Assembly (NCBI GenBank): GCA_013205525.1
Contig: JABMMR010000196.1
Location: 1-5,489 of the forward strand
Direction: 5' to 3'
Source of the DNA: Burkholderiales bacterium
GTDB taxonomy: Bacteria; Pseudomonadota; Gammaproteobacteria; Burkholderiales; Burkholderiaceae_C
DNA length: 5,489 nucleotides
The position numbers were made by a program, and so were the translations under genes. A model generated the notes under the pieces. That model made no database searches. It saw nothing but the letters and a program-made list of their open reading frames with translations, and was not told the origin of the DNA. Positions 1 to 5,223 of this stretch are shown here, piece by piece (within the stretch, counting starts at the first letter, position 1; each line of letters opens with the position of its first letter).

Positions 1-137
1 CCTAAAAAAATCGGGTGCTCTGCGACACCCATCAACGCACGCTGGGCGGCGCGGGGCAGCGGGTACAGCAAAGACGCGTCATAGTTATCGGCATAAGTGG
101 CGGCCTTGCCCAGCAGCGAGGTTTCAGGTGAGTTCAT
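1..137 (-). CDS. queF: NADPH-dependent 7-cyano-7-deazaguanine reductase QueF, N-terminal part (runs off the left edge)
   Basis: Only the first 45 codons are present. QueF is a cytosolic enzyme that reduces the nitrile preQ0 to the amine preQ1 with NADPH, late in synthesis of the tRNA nucleoside queuosine. The visible part matches the start of the long, two-domain (E. coli type) QueF: a short variable lead, LGK at residues 9-11, then Y-x-D-x-YD-x-SLL-x-P-x-PR over residues 15-29, an arginine-rich turn, and HPIFL at 41-45 where the family continues into PF-x-G-x-DLW. The catalytic Cys and Asp lie outside the window. The ATG overlaps the stop of the upstream hydrolase gene as ATGA, and no good Shine-Dalgarno is visible, so translation is probably coupled. 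The family call rests on the N-terminal signature alone. A general nitrile reductase of another kind is unlikely. Confidence 0.82.
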   Translation of the reverse strand, partial: MNSPETSLLGKAATYADNYDASLLYPLPRAAQRALMGVAEHPIFL

Positions 138-1024
138 AAGGGTGTGTGGGCATTTAAAAAAGGCAAGAGCCGCGACATCATTTGCTCCAATGCACCGGGC
201 GGCATATCGTGGCCCATGCCCTCGATGCCATGCAGCTTGGCATTGGGGATGCGTCTGGCAGTGTCTTCTCCACAGGCATAGGGCACCAAGGGATCAGCTT
301 TGCCGTGCATCACCAAGGTGGGCGTGGTGATGCGACTCAGCAGTCCCGCGCGCGCGCGGTCGGCCATGGCCGAGAGCATTTGCCGATAGGCTCCCATGGG
401 GCGGTTGCTGCGCTTCAAAGAGTCATTGACCAACTGCTGTTGTGAGCCCTCGGGATGTTCAAAGCCCGGGCCTGCAAGCGCTTGCACAAAACGCAGCGCC
501 TGTTGACGTGCGGCATCACTGCCGGCTTGGGCTGGCGGTGTGAACAACACACGTCGCATGGCGGGCGTGGGACCAGCCAAACCTTTGGCACCGCTGCTGC
601 TCATGATGCTGGTCAAGCTATGCGCGCGCTGTGGTGCACAGATGCAAATGCGTTGCGCAATCATGCCGCCCATGCTGACTCCCACCAAATGCGCTTGGCT
701 GATTTGTAAATGATCTAAAACACCCAAAGCGTCATTGGCCATGTCTTGAATGCTGTAAGGCGCTTGGGGCTGCAAGCCCAGTTTTTGTTGCAGCATGAAC
801 CACAGCAAATTCGGGGCAGGCAAATGCGCCATGTCTTGCGACAAACCGATGTCGCGGTTGTCCAGGCGAATGACACGGAAACCCGCTTGGTGAATTTGGC
901 GCACCATGGCTTCAGGCCACACAATGAGTTGCATGGCCATGCCGGGGATCAGGAAAACCGCCACGCGATCTCGCTCACCTGTGTCTTCCACTTCGATGCG
1001 CACACCGTTGACAAAGAGTTGCAT
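134..1024 (-). CDS. alpha/beta hydrolase of the RdmC-like / aclacinomycin-methylesterase-like group
   Basis: This 296-residue protein has an alpha/beta hydrolase fold and is probably a cytosolic esterase or lipase-like enzyme; the substrate cannot be read from sequence. The nucleophile elbow GVSMGG places Ser117 as nucleophile. Asp244 in HGKADPLVP is the likely acid and His272 in GMGHDMP the likely base. The oxyanion region IPGMAMQ (about residues 26-32) and the strongly conserved LDNRDIGLS (54-62) are typical of the subgroup often annotated as aclacinomycin or carboxyl esterases. [10 protein letters not shown] (136-145) is a further hallmark. There is no signal peptide. The length fits the family and the triad is complete, so the gene looks intact. 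It starts 11 bp after the yaaA stop without a clear Shine-Dalgarno and overlaps queF by 4 bp, so it is probably a member of the same operon and translationally coupled. Its link to peroxide stress or queuosine is unknown. Confidence 0.85.
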   Translation of the reverse strand: MQLFVNGVRIEVEDTGERDRVAVFLIPGMAMQLIVWPEAMVRQIHQAGFRVIRLDNRDIGLSQDMAHLPAPNLLWFMLQQKLGLQPQAPYSIQDMANDALGVLDHLQISQAHLVGVSMGGMIAQRICICAPQRAHSLTSIMSSSGAKGLAGPTPAMRRVLFTPPAQAGSDAARQQALRFVQALAGPGFEHPEGSQQQLVNDSLKRSNRPMGAYRQMLSAMADRARAGLLSRITTPTLVMHGKADPLVPYACGEDTARRIPNAKLHGIEGMGHDMPPGALEQMMSRLLPFLNAHTPL

Positions 1025-1035
1025 GGTCTGGGCTT

Positions 1036-1812
1036 TCAGTCGTTGAGATGGCGGCGAAACACCAAGCTGTCTGCACTGGAAGCGCTGGCTTCGAAGGCAT
1101 AGCCTTCCAAGTTGAAGGCTTGCAACGCTTCGGGGGTCTTGGCTTGGTGTTGAATCGCGTAACGCGCCATCAAGCCACGGGCACGTTTGGCAAAAAAGCT
1201 GATGATTTTGTACTGGCCGTTTTTATGGTCTTGGAAGACGCATTCGATCACCCGCGCTTGCAAGGCTTTGCGATCAACTGCTTTGAAATACTCTTGCGAC
1301 GCCAGATTGACGATGACGGACTCTTTGCTATGGCTAAGCTGTTGGTTTAAATGCTCGGCAATTTGAGCGCCCCAAAACTGGTACAGGTTGTTGGCTTTAC
1401 CGTGCTTGAGCGCCGTGCCCATCTCTAGTCGGTAGGGCTGCATCAAGTCCAGCGGTCGCAGAACGCCATACAAACCACTCAAAATCGCCACATGGTCTTG
1501 CGCCCATTGCAAGTCTTTGGGCTTTAAGCTTCTGGCATCCAGGCCTTCATACACATCGCCATTGAAAGCCAGCACCGCGGGGCGGGCGTTGGCCTCGGTG
1601 AACTGGGGCGACCAAGTTTTGTAGCGCTCCACATTCAGCTTGGCCAGCGCATCGCTCAAGTCCATCAGCTCAGCGATTTGCTTGGGTGTTTTCTTTGTGA
1701 GCGTGTCGATCAGCTCGGCAGATTGCGGCACAAACTGCGGTTGCGTGGCCGCGATGGCTGGCAAGACGGATTCGTAGTCCAAAGATTTGGCGGGGGAGAG
1801 CAGTAATAGCAT
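1036..1812 (-). CDS. yaaA: peroxide stress protein YaaA (DUF328/UPF0246)
   Basis: The protein has 258 residues, the same length as E. coli YaaA. Recognisable blocks along the chain are LLSPAKSLDYES (4-15), FNGDVYEGLDA (83-93), LSGLYGVLRPLDLMQPYRLEMGT (111-133, the strongest signature), VNLASQEYFKAVD (168-180) and IISFFAKRARGLMARY (203-218). In E. coli, YaaA is induced by OxyR. It lowers unincorporated intracellular iron and so protects DNA and proteins from Fenton damage during hydrogen peroxide stress; the protein has also been reported to bind DNA. It is cytosolic, with no signal or membrane segment. The gene starts 7 bp after the DUF3501 stop, with only a weak AGG next to the ATG. That close placement behind a rubrerythrin cluster agrees with a shared role in peroxide and iron defence. 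The gene appears intact. Confidence 0.96.
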   Translation of the reverse strand: MLLLLSPAKSLDYESVLPAIAATQPQFVPQSAELIDTLTKKTPKQIAELMDLSDALAKLNVERYKTWSPQFTEANARPAVLAFNGDVYEGLDARSLKPKDLQWAQDHVAILSGLYGVLRPLDLMQPYRLEMGTALKHGKANNLYQFWGAQIAEHLNQQLSHSKESVIVNLASQEYFKAVDRKALQARVIECVFQDHKNGQYKIISFFAKRARGLMARYAIQHQAKTPEALQAFNLEGYAFEASASSADSLVFRRHLND

Positions 1813-1819
1813 CCTGCGA

Positions 1820-2410
1820 TTATTTCAAATCCCCAGCCAAGGATGCCAAAGCGTCTTCCGCGATTTGCGTGTGCGCCGGATAGTTGGTGTGGTTGCAACC
1901 CAATTTGGCTGCCGCACCGGCTTTGATGGCCGCCTTGGTGGCCGCATCAAACTCAAAGCGGACAAAGTGAACCGCTGAGGTTTTTTCGTCGTTTTCACGA
2001 TCTAAGTCTTCGTCGGCGATGGCGTACACACGGGCGTAGCCCTCGACCTCGATGAACATGCGGTCTTCCACACCAATAAGCCTAGCCAACTCGCGTTTGC
2101 GCTCGTTCACATCGGGGTATTCGATGAGCATGGTGGCCTTCCAGTTGCTGCCCTCTGGCACCAAGGGGGCATAGGCGTCGATTTCCTGCTGAATGCCTTC
2201 TTCTTCGAAGATTTTTTCAATTCGCAGCATCTCTTGGATTTGGTAGCGAACGGTGGTTTCGCTCTCAAACTGCAAGGTGATGTGGTCTCCCAAATGCACC
2301 GAGCGCAACTTGCGGTGTGCCAGTACCTCGGCCTTGTGGGTCTTGCGAAATTTGCTGTACGCCTCAAGGCTCATCAGGTTTTCAGAGGTGATGTGTCCGG
2401 TAATCTGCAT
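1820..2410 (-). CDS. DUF3501 family protein
   Basis: This 196-residue soluble protein belongs to DUF3501, a family of unknown biochemical function that is commonly found next to rubrerythrin and heterodisulfide-reductase-like Fe-S proteins, as here. The family core is clear: LEAYSKFRK near the start, a basic stretch HRKLRSVHLG (32-41), then TVRYQIQEMLRIEKIFEEEG (53-72), the AYAPLVPEGSNWKATMLIEYPD block (79-100) and a C-terminal GCNHTNYPAH (171-180). Cys172 is the only cysteine. With His174 and His180 it could form a metal or redox site, but that is inference. The chosen ATG gives the usual N-terminus; the next Met, residue 13, would cut into conserved sequence. The start lies 34 bp after the stop of the Fe-S gene, and most of that gap is a palindromic repeat. 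Only a weak GAAAG precedes the ATG at a 6-base spacing. Confidence 0.88.
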   Translation of the reverse strand: MQITGHITSENLMSLEAYSKFRKTHKAEVLAHRKLRSVHLGDHITLQFESETTVRYQIQEMLRIEKIFEEEGIQQEIDAYAPLVPEGSNWKATMLIEYPDVNERKRELARLIGVEDRMFIEVEGYARVYAIADEDLDRENDEKTSAVHFVRFEFDAATKAAIKAGAAAKLGCNHTNYPAHTQIAEDALASLAGDLK

Positions 2411-2421
2411 AAATTGCTTTC

Positions 2422-2449
2422 AATTAATTGGAATCTGACCCCAATTATT
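2422..2449. repeat. copy 1 of a 28-bp imperfect palindromic repeat (between the Fe-S and DUF3501 genes)
   Basis: Read on the plus strand this copy is AATTAATTGG, AATCTGA, then CCCCAATTATT. It matches the copy at 4430-4457 at 25 of 28 positions, in the same orientation; one flanking C (2421 and 4429) extends the match to 26 of 29. The arms pair as TAATTGG (2425-2431) with CCAATTA (2441-2447) around a 9-base loop. The Fe-S gene's stop codon, TAA on the minus strand at 2445-2447, lies inside the repeat, and the repeat fills most of the gap to the DUF3501 start. It looks like a small mobile or REP-like intergenic element rather than part of either gene. Confidence 0.85.
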
Positions 2450-3794
2450 TCAGCCCGTAGGCTTTGGCCACGAGGCTGATGGGGTGTTGGAGTTCGGGAA
2501 CGGCTTGGCCGCTGGCCTCAAAGCCTTGGGCGATGTGGTGGCCGCCCAGCGGGCAGTCGGAGCTGATGTAGTCGGGCTTGCTGCCGTCTTTCATGGTGGC
2601 CATGGCTTTGACCACGGGCTTGCCAATTTTCATGGCGTAAGCGTGGGTGGCTTTTTTCACGCCATAAGTGCCGGCGTGTCCCGAGCATCGCTCGATAGTG
2701 TTGATGGTGGTGTCGGGAATCATCTTGAGCATTTCTTCGGTTTTCTTGCCGATGTTTTGCACCCGACCGTGGCAGGGAATTTGATAGCTGACATTGCCCA
2801 AGCTTTCAGGGAACTCAGTTTTCAGCAAGCCATCACGCTTGCGCGCCATCAGGTATTCAAATGGGTCCCACATATGCTCTTTGACCAACTGTGTTTCAGC
2901 GTCGTTGGGGTACATCAGCGGCAACTCTTGCTTGAACATCAAGGTGCATGAAGGCACTGCGCTCAAAATGGCATAGCCCTCGCGAGCGTATTTGGCGAGG
3001 ATGGGCATATTGATTTGCTTGTTCTCGTCCACCGACTGCAAGTCGCCCAATTCCAGCTTGGGCATACCGCAGCATTTTTCTTTAGACACCAACTCGTAAG
3101 GGATGTCGTTGTGATCGAGGATTTTCAGCAAGTCCATGCCGATGCCAGGTTCGTTGTAATTCACATAGCAGGTTGAATAAATCACGACCTTGCCGGGTGT
3201 TTTTTTACCGTCAATGACTTTGCTGCTTTTAGCCTTAGAAGCTTGGCTGCGGAATTTCTTGGTGGCCAACTCGGGCAACCAAGCATTTTTGTCAACACCC
3301 AAGGCCGACTCCATCACCGAGCGTGCCATCTTGGTTTTATTGATCGCATTGACCGCTTGCACAACGACAGGGATACCCGCAAATTGGCCATGCACATCAG
3401 TGGAGGCCAGCAGTTTTTCACCCGTGGTCACTTCACCTTTTTGAAACTTGATGGCCTTGGCCCGCAGCATGGTGTGGGGGAAATCGAGGTTCCATGCGTG
3501 GGGTGGCACGTAGGGGCATTTGGTGAGGTAGCACAGGTCACACAAATAGCACTGGTCAACCACTTTCCAGTAGTCTTTTTTGTCCACGCCATCCACCTCT
3601 AGCGTGGGGCTTTCATCCACCAAGTCAAACAGCGTGGGAAACGAGCCGCACAAGCTCACACAGCGGCGACAGCCGTGGCAAATATCAAAGATGCGCTCCA
3701 TCTCGGTGAGACAGGCTTCTTCGTTATAGAAGTCGGGGTTGAGCCAATCCAGCGGATGGCGTGTAGGGGCTTCTAAGTTGCCTTCGCGTGACAT
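2445..3794 (-). CDS. heterodisulfide-reductase-related Fe-S cluster / CCG-domain protein (rubrerythrin-associated)
   Basis: This 449-residue protein resembles GlpC and HdrD-type electron carriers. Two ferredoxin-like motifs come first: C39-x2-C42-x2-C45-x3-C49 and C82-x2-C85-x2-C88-x4-C93-P, each able to hold a [4Fe-4S] cluster. The C-terminal half carries two CCG-type segments: C209 with CCG at 241-243 and C283, then C341 with CSG at 370-372 and C414-P. The second segment lacks the paired cysteine. No signal peptide or transmembrane helix is seen, so it is probably a cytosolic redox relay. Between rubrerythrin and DUF3501 it may pass electrons to rubrerythrin, which is inference. I chose the ATG at 3794 because AAGGAA lies 6 bases upstream; an 11-codon longer frame begins with TTG inside a terminator hairpin and is not credible. 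The stop codon lies within a palindromic repeat. The exact enzymatic activity is unknown. Confidence 0.9.
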   Translation of the reverse strand: MSREGNLEAPTRHPLDWLNPDFYNEEACLTEMERIFDICHGCRRCVSLCGSFPTLFDLVDESPTLEVDGVDKKDYWKVVDQCYLCDLCYLTKCPYVPPHAWNLDFPHTMLRAKAIKFQKGEVTTGEKLLASTDVHGQFAGIPVVVQAVNAINKTKMARSVMESALGVDKNAWLPELATKKFRSQASKAKSSKVIDGKKTPGKVVIYSTCYVNYNEPGIGMDLLKILDHNDIPYELVSKEKCCGMPKLELGDLQSVDENKQINMPILAKYAREGYAILSAVPSCTLMFKQELPLMYPNDAETQLVKEHMWDPFEYLMARKRDGLLKTEFPESLGNVSYQIPCHGRVQNIGKKTEEMLKMIPDTTINTIERCSGHAGTYGVKKATHAYAMKIGKPVVKAMATMKDGSKPDYISSDCPLGGHHIAQGFEASGQAVPELQHPISLVAKAYGLK

Positions 3795-3800
3795 GCTGTG

Positions 3801-3806
3801 TTCCTT
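3801..3806 (-). promoter_or_regulatory. ribosome binding site of the Fe-S protein gene
   Basis: On the minus strand AAGGAA lies 6 bases before the ATG at 3794. It decides the start codon of this gene. It directly follows the run of seven T residues of the upstream terminator-like hairpin, so termination and translation initiation signals abut each other. Confidence 0.8.
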
Positions 3807-3836
3807 AAAAAAAGGGGCGCTGAGCAATATGCGCCC
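3807..3836 (-). terminator. Rho-independent terminator or attenuator between rubrerythrin and the Fe-S gene
   Basis: On the minus strand GGGCGC (3836-3831) and GCGCCC (3820-3815) form a perfect 6-bp GC-only stem with a 10-base loop. It is followed by C and then seven T residues (3813-3807). This is the layout of an intrinsic terminator. It sits 29 bp after the rubrerythrin stop and before a gene in the same direction that has no obvious promoter of its own. Partial termination with readthrough is therefore more likely than a full stop. The loop is somewhat long, so efficiency could be moderate. A second GGGCG (3843-3839) just upstream could compete for pairing with the same 3' arm. Confidence 0.7.
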
Positions 3837-3846
3837 AACGCCCTAC

Positions 3847-3860
3847 TCTCAATACTGAGA
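3847..3860 (-). other. small hairpin after the rubrerythrin stop codon
   Basis: TCTCA (3847-3851) and TGAGA (3856-3860) form a perfect 5-bp inverted repeat with a 4-base loop, 5 bp after the rubrerythrin stop. It lacks a T-run on the minus strand, so it is not itself a terminator. It could stabilise the 3' end of the rubrerythrin transcript or take part in folding with the following terminator hairpin. A stem this short can arise by chance. Confidence 0.35.
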
Positions 3861-3865
3861 AAAGA

Positions 3866-4288
3866 TCAATCGACCAATTCGGCCAATGCTTTGACGTAAC
3901 GGTTGGCGTGTGAGCGCTCAGCCTTGGCCAAAGTTTCAAACCAGTCGGCGATTTCGTCGTGGCCTTCGTCGCGTGCGGTTTTGGCCATGCCTGGGTACAT
4001 GTCGGTGTACTCGTGGGTCTCGCCTGCCACTGCAGCTTTCAGGTTGTCACGGGTGGGGCCAATGGGCAAGCCGGTGGCGGGGTCGCCGCACTGCTCTAGC
4101 CATTCCAAATGACCATGGGCGTGACCGGTCTCGCCTTCGGCGGTCGAACGGAACAGCGCTGCCACATCATTTTGGCCTTCGATATCGGCCTTGTTTGCGA
4201 AATACAGGTATCGACGATTGGCCTGAGACTCGCCTGCGAAGGCGGCCTTCAGGTTTTCTTCTGTCTTAGAGCCTTTAAGAGCTGACAT
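3866..4288 (-). CDS. rubrerythrin without rubredoxin domain (di-iron peroxidase)
   Basis: This 140-residue ferritin-like protein reduces hydrogen peroxide at a di-iron centre in the cytosol. The ligand set of classical rubrerythrin can be followed: Glu20 in [11 protein letters not shown]53-x2-H56 in EGETGH, E90 and E93 in GETHEY, and E124-x2-H127 in AERSH. These sit within a few residues of the Desulfovibrio positions. The two repeated halves ([10 protein letters not shown] near residue 12 and [10 protein letters not shown] near 82) show the internal duplication of the fold. The C-terminal rubredoxin domain of long rubrerythrins is absent, with no CxxC pairs, so an outside electron donor is needed; the Fe-S protein encoded next is the obvious candidate. 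AAGGAG (4301-4296) lies 7 bases before the ATG, a strong ribosome binding site that supports this start. It is the first gene of the minus-strand cluster. Confidence 0.95.
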   Translation of the reverse strand: MSALKGSKTEENLKAAFAGESQANRRYLYFANKADIEGQNDVAALFRSTAEGETGHAHGHLEWLEQCGDPATGLPIGPTRDNLKAAVAGETHEYTDMYPGMAKTARDEGHDEIADWFETLAKAERSHANRYVKALAELVD

Positions 4289-4295
4289 GAGGAAT

Positions 4296-4301
4296 CTCCT
4301 T
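4296..4301 (-). promoter_or_regulatory. ribosome binding site of the rubrerythrin gene
   Basis: On the minus strand AAGGAG ends 7 bases before the ATG at 4288. It is the best Shine-Dalgarno in the window, in contrast with the weak or missing ones of DUF3501, yaaA, the hydrolase and queF. This agrees with high expression of the first gene. Confidence 0.85.
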
Positions 4302-4316
4302 GGGTTGATGAAAATG

Positions 4317-4342
4317 CTTTGAAATTGCTATCAAAGACTTTG
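4317..4342. promoter_or_regulatory. overlapping CTTTG/CAAAG inverted repeats in the probable rubrerythrin leader
   Basis: CTTTGA (4317-4322) and TCAAAG (4331-4336) are perfect 6-bp inverted arms separated by 8 bp. A second inverted pair, CAAAG-A-CTTTG, follows at 4332-4342 and shares the middle arm, so two structures are mutually exclusive. The element lies about 30-55 bp upstream of the rubrerythrin ATG, downstream of the candidate promoters. It could be an operator or a leader RNA structure. It does not match an OxyR-type spacing that I can recognise. Confidence 0.4.
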
Positions 4343-4357
4343 TAAGCGTAACGGGCG

Positions 4358-4386
4358 AATATGAAAAGTCCAATGAGATGTTTCAA
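4358..4386 (-). promoter_or_regulatory. candidate sigma70 promoter for the rubrerythrin cluster
   Basis: On the minus strand TTGAAA (4386-4381) matches the -35 consensus at 5 of 6 positions. CATATT (4363-4358) matches the -10 at 4 of 6, with a 17-bp spacer. Transcription would start near 4351 and give a leader of about 60 bases. A second candidate lies just upstream: TTGATA (4412-4407), a 16-bp spacer and TAGATT (4390-4385). The sequence alone cannot decide which is used. Confidence 0.35.
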
Positions 4387-4429
4387 TCTACACTATTGAC
4401 TAAGGCTATCAACCCTCCATTTTCCCAAC

Positions 4430-4457
4430 AATTAATTGGGATCTGACCCCGATTAAT
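4430..4457. repeat. copy 2 of the 28-bp imperfect palindromic repeat (immediately before the dsbA-like gene)
   Basis: This copy reads AATTAATTGGG, ATCTGA, then CCCCGATTAAT. It folds better than copy 1: ATTAATTGGG (4431-4440) pairs with CCCGATTAAT (4448-4457) over 10 bp, including one T-G wobble, around a 7-base loop. It matches copy 1 at 25 of 28 positions and has the same orientation. It ends two bases before the ATG of the dsbA-like gene and so occupies the place where a ribosome binding site should be. CCCAA at 4424-4428 can pair with TTGGG at 4436-4440 as an alternative stem. Confidence 0.85.
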
Positions 4458-4459
4458 AA

Positions 4460-5119
4460 ATGACCGCTGTAATGAAAATTGATTTTGTATCCGACATCGC
4501 CTGTCCTTGGTGCGCTGTGGGTCTGGGTGCGCTAGAAAAAGCGTTGGAAGAATTGCAGGGCGAGGTCGAAGCTCATATCCATTTTCAGCCTTTTGAACTC
4601 AACCCTCAGATGCCACCAGGCGGTGAAGACTTGGTGGAGCATTTGGGCAAGAAATACGGCTCTACCGCCGATCAACAAGCACAGATGTACCAAACCATCA
4701 AAGCGCGGGGAACTGAAGTAGGTTTTGCGTTTCACCCCACAGGCCGTGGCCGCATCTTCAATACTTTTGATGCGCATCGCTTGCTGCATTGGGCCGAACA
4801 TGAGGGCGGGGCTGGCGATCAACACACATTGAAAAAGGCTTTCTTGGAGGCTTACCAAGGTCGGGGGGAAGTGATTGAGTCCCATGAAGTGTTGCTGGGC
4901 ATCGTCAAGGCGCAGGGCATGGACACGGTTGCTGCCAAGGCTGTACTTGAGAGCGATACCTACGCCCAAGCTGTGCGTGAGAAAGAAAACTTTTACACCA
5001 GCGCTGGGATTCATTCGGTTCCAGCCGTCATCATCAATGACAAGCACCTCATCTCTGGTGGTCAACCCGCTGAGGTTTTCGCCAGTGCCTTGCGACAAAT
5101 CGCCGCTGAACAGGTCTGA
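4460..5119 (+). CDS. DsbA family oxidoreductase, FrnE-like
   Basis: This 219-residue protein has the DsbA-type thioredoxin fold with an inserted helical domain. The redox motif CPWC (residues 15-18) sits at the end of the first strand in FVSDIACPWCAVG. The family block FNTFDAHRLLHWA (100-112) lies in the helical insert. SVPAVIIN (186-193) carries the cis-proline Pro188 opposite the active site, and ISGGQP (198-203) closes the fold. There is no signal peptide, so unlike periplasmic DsbA it should act in the cytosol, as FrnE-type disulfide oxidoreductases or isomerases do; FrnE of Deinococcus is linked to oxidative stress tolerance. The substrate is unknown. Two starts are possible, 4460 or the Met at 4472 (MKIDFVSD), which is nearer the usual family N-terminus. 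Neither has a Shine-Dalgarno, because a palindromic repeat ends just before 4460. It is divergent from rubrerythrin. Confidence 0.92.
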   Translation: MTAVMKIDFVSDIACPWCAVGLGALEKALEELQGEVEAHIHFQPFELNPQMPPGGEDLVEHLGKKYGSTADQQAQMYQTIKARGTEVGFAFHPTGRGRIFNTFDAHRLLHWAEHEGGAGDQHTLKKAFLEAYQGRGEVIESHEVLLGIVKAQGMDTVAAKAVLESDTYAQAVREKENFYTSAGIHSVPAVIINDKHLISGGQPAEVFASALRQIAAEQV

Positions 5120-5153
5120 GCACAGACAAGACTTTCACAGCCGAATGCACCGC

Positions 5154-5159
5154 TAAAAT
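5154..5159 (+). promoter_or_regulatory. candidate -10 element of the valS promoter
   Basis: TAAAAT matches the sigma70 -10 consensus at 5 of 6 positions and lies in an A/T-rich step between the dsbA-like stop and valS. The best upstream -35 (CTTTCA at 5132-5137, 16-bp spacer) is poor, at 3 of 6. Transcription from here would start near 5166 and give a leader of about 55 bases. No Rho-independent terminator is visible between the two genes, so readthrough from the dsbA-like gene is also possible. Confidence 0.4.
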
Positions 5160-5193
5160 CATTTTCTTTCTATCTGAATTACCACGCTTAAAC

Positions 5194-5223
5194 ATGCAGC
5201 GCGTCAAACCCACATCCCTATGA
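5194..5223 (+). other. possible nine-codon leader frame overlapping the valS start
   Basis: An ATG at 5194 opens the frame MQRVKPTSL and stops at TGA 5221-5223. That stop overlaps the valS ATG (5220-5222) as ATGA. Neither this ATG nor the valS ATG has a recognisable Shine-Dalgarno. The peptide has a single valine, so classical attenuation by valine codons is not indicated; coupling of reinitiation is the likelier role if the frame is translated at all. It may be chance. Confidence 0.25.

Noticed and set aside
344..358. A CG dinucleotide run (CCGCGCGCGCGG) in the hydrolase gene, considered as a slippage or phase-variation tract
   Set aside because: It is short and in frame with the ADRARAGLL coding segment (residues 221-229), and such runs are common in GC-leaning coding DNA.
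746..1102. A 118-codon plus-strand open frame across the hydrolase/yaaA junction
   Set aside because: It overlaps two well-supported minus-strand genes and shows no domain.
2484..2951. A 155-codon open frame on the plus strand within the Fe-S gene
   Set aside because: It is antisense to the conserved CCG half of the Fe-S protein and has no recognisable motif or ribosome binding site.
3795..3827. An 11-codon N-terminal extension of the Fe-S protein starting at 3827
   Set aside because: It begins with TTG inside the terminator-like hairpin and encodes the T-run and the ribosome binding site. The ATG at 3794 has a proper AAGGAA and gives the usual family start.
4289..4459. An OxyR-type binding site (alternating ATAG and CTAT at 7-base spacing) in the intergenic region
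   Set aside because: CTAT occurs several times, but the alternating ATAG/CTAT spacing is not present, so no OxyR site can be supported from the sequence.
4532..5098. A 188-codon open frame on the minus strand opposite the dsbA-like gene
   Set aside because: It is fully antisense to a clear DsbA/FrnE-type gene, shows no family resemblance, and is best explained by codon bias of the true frame.
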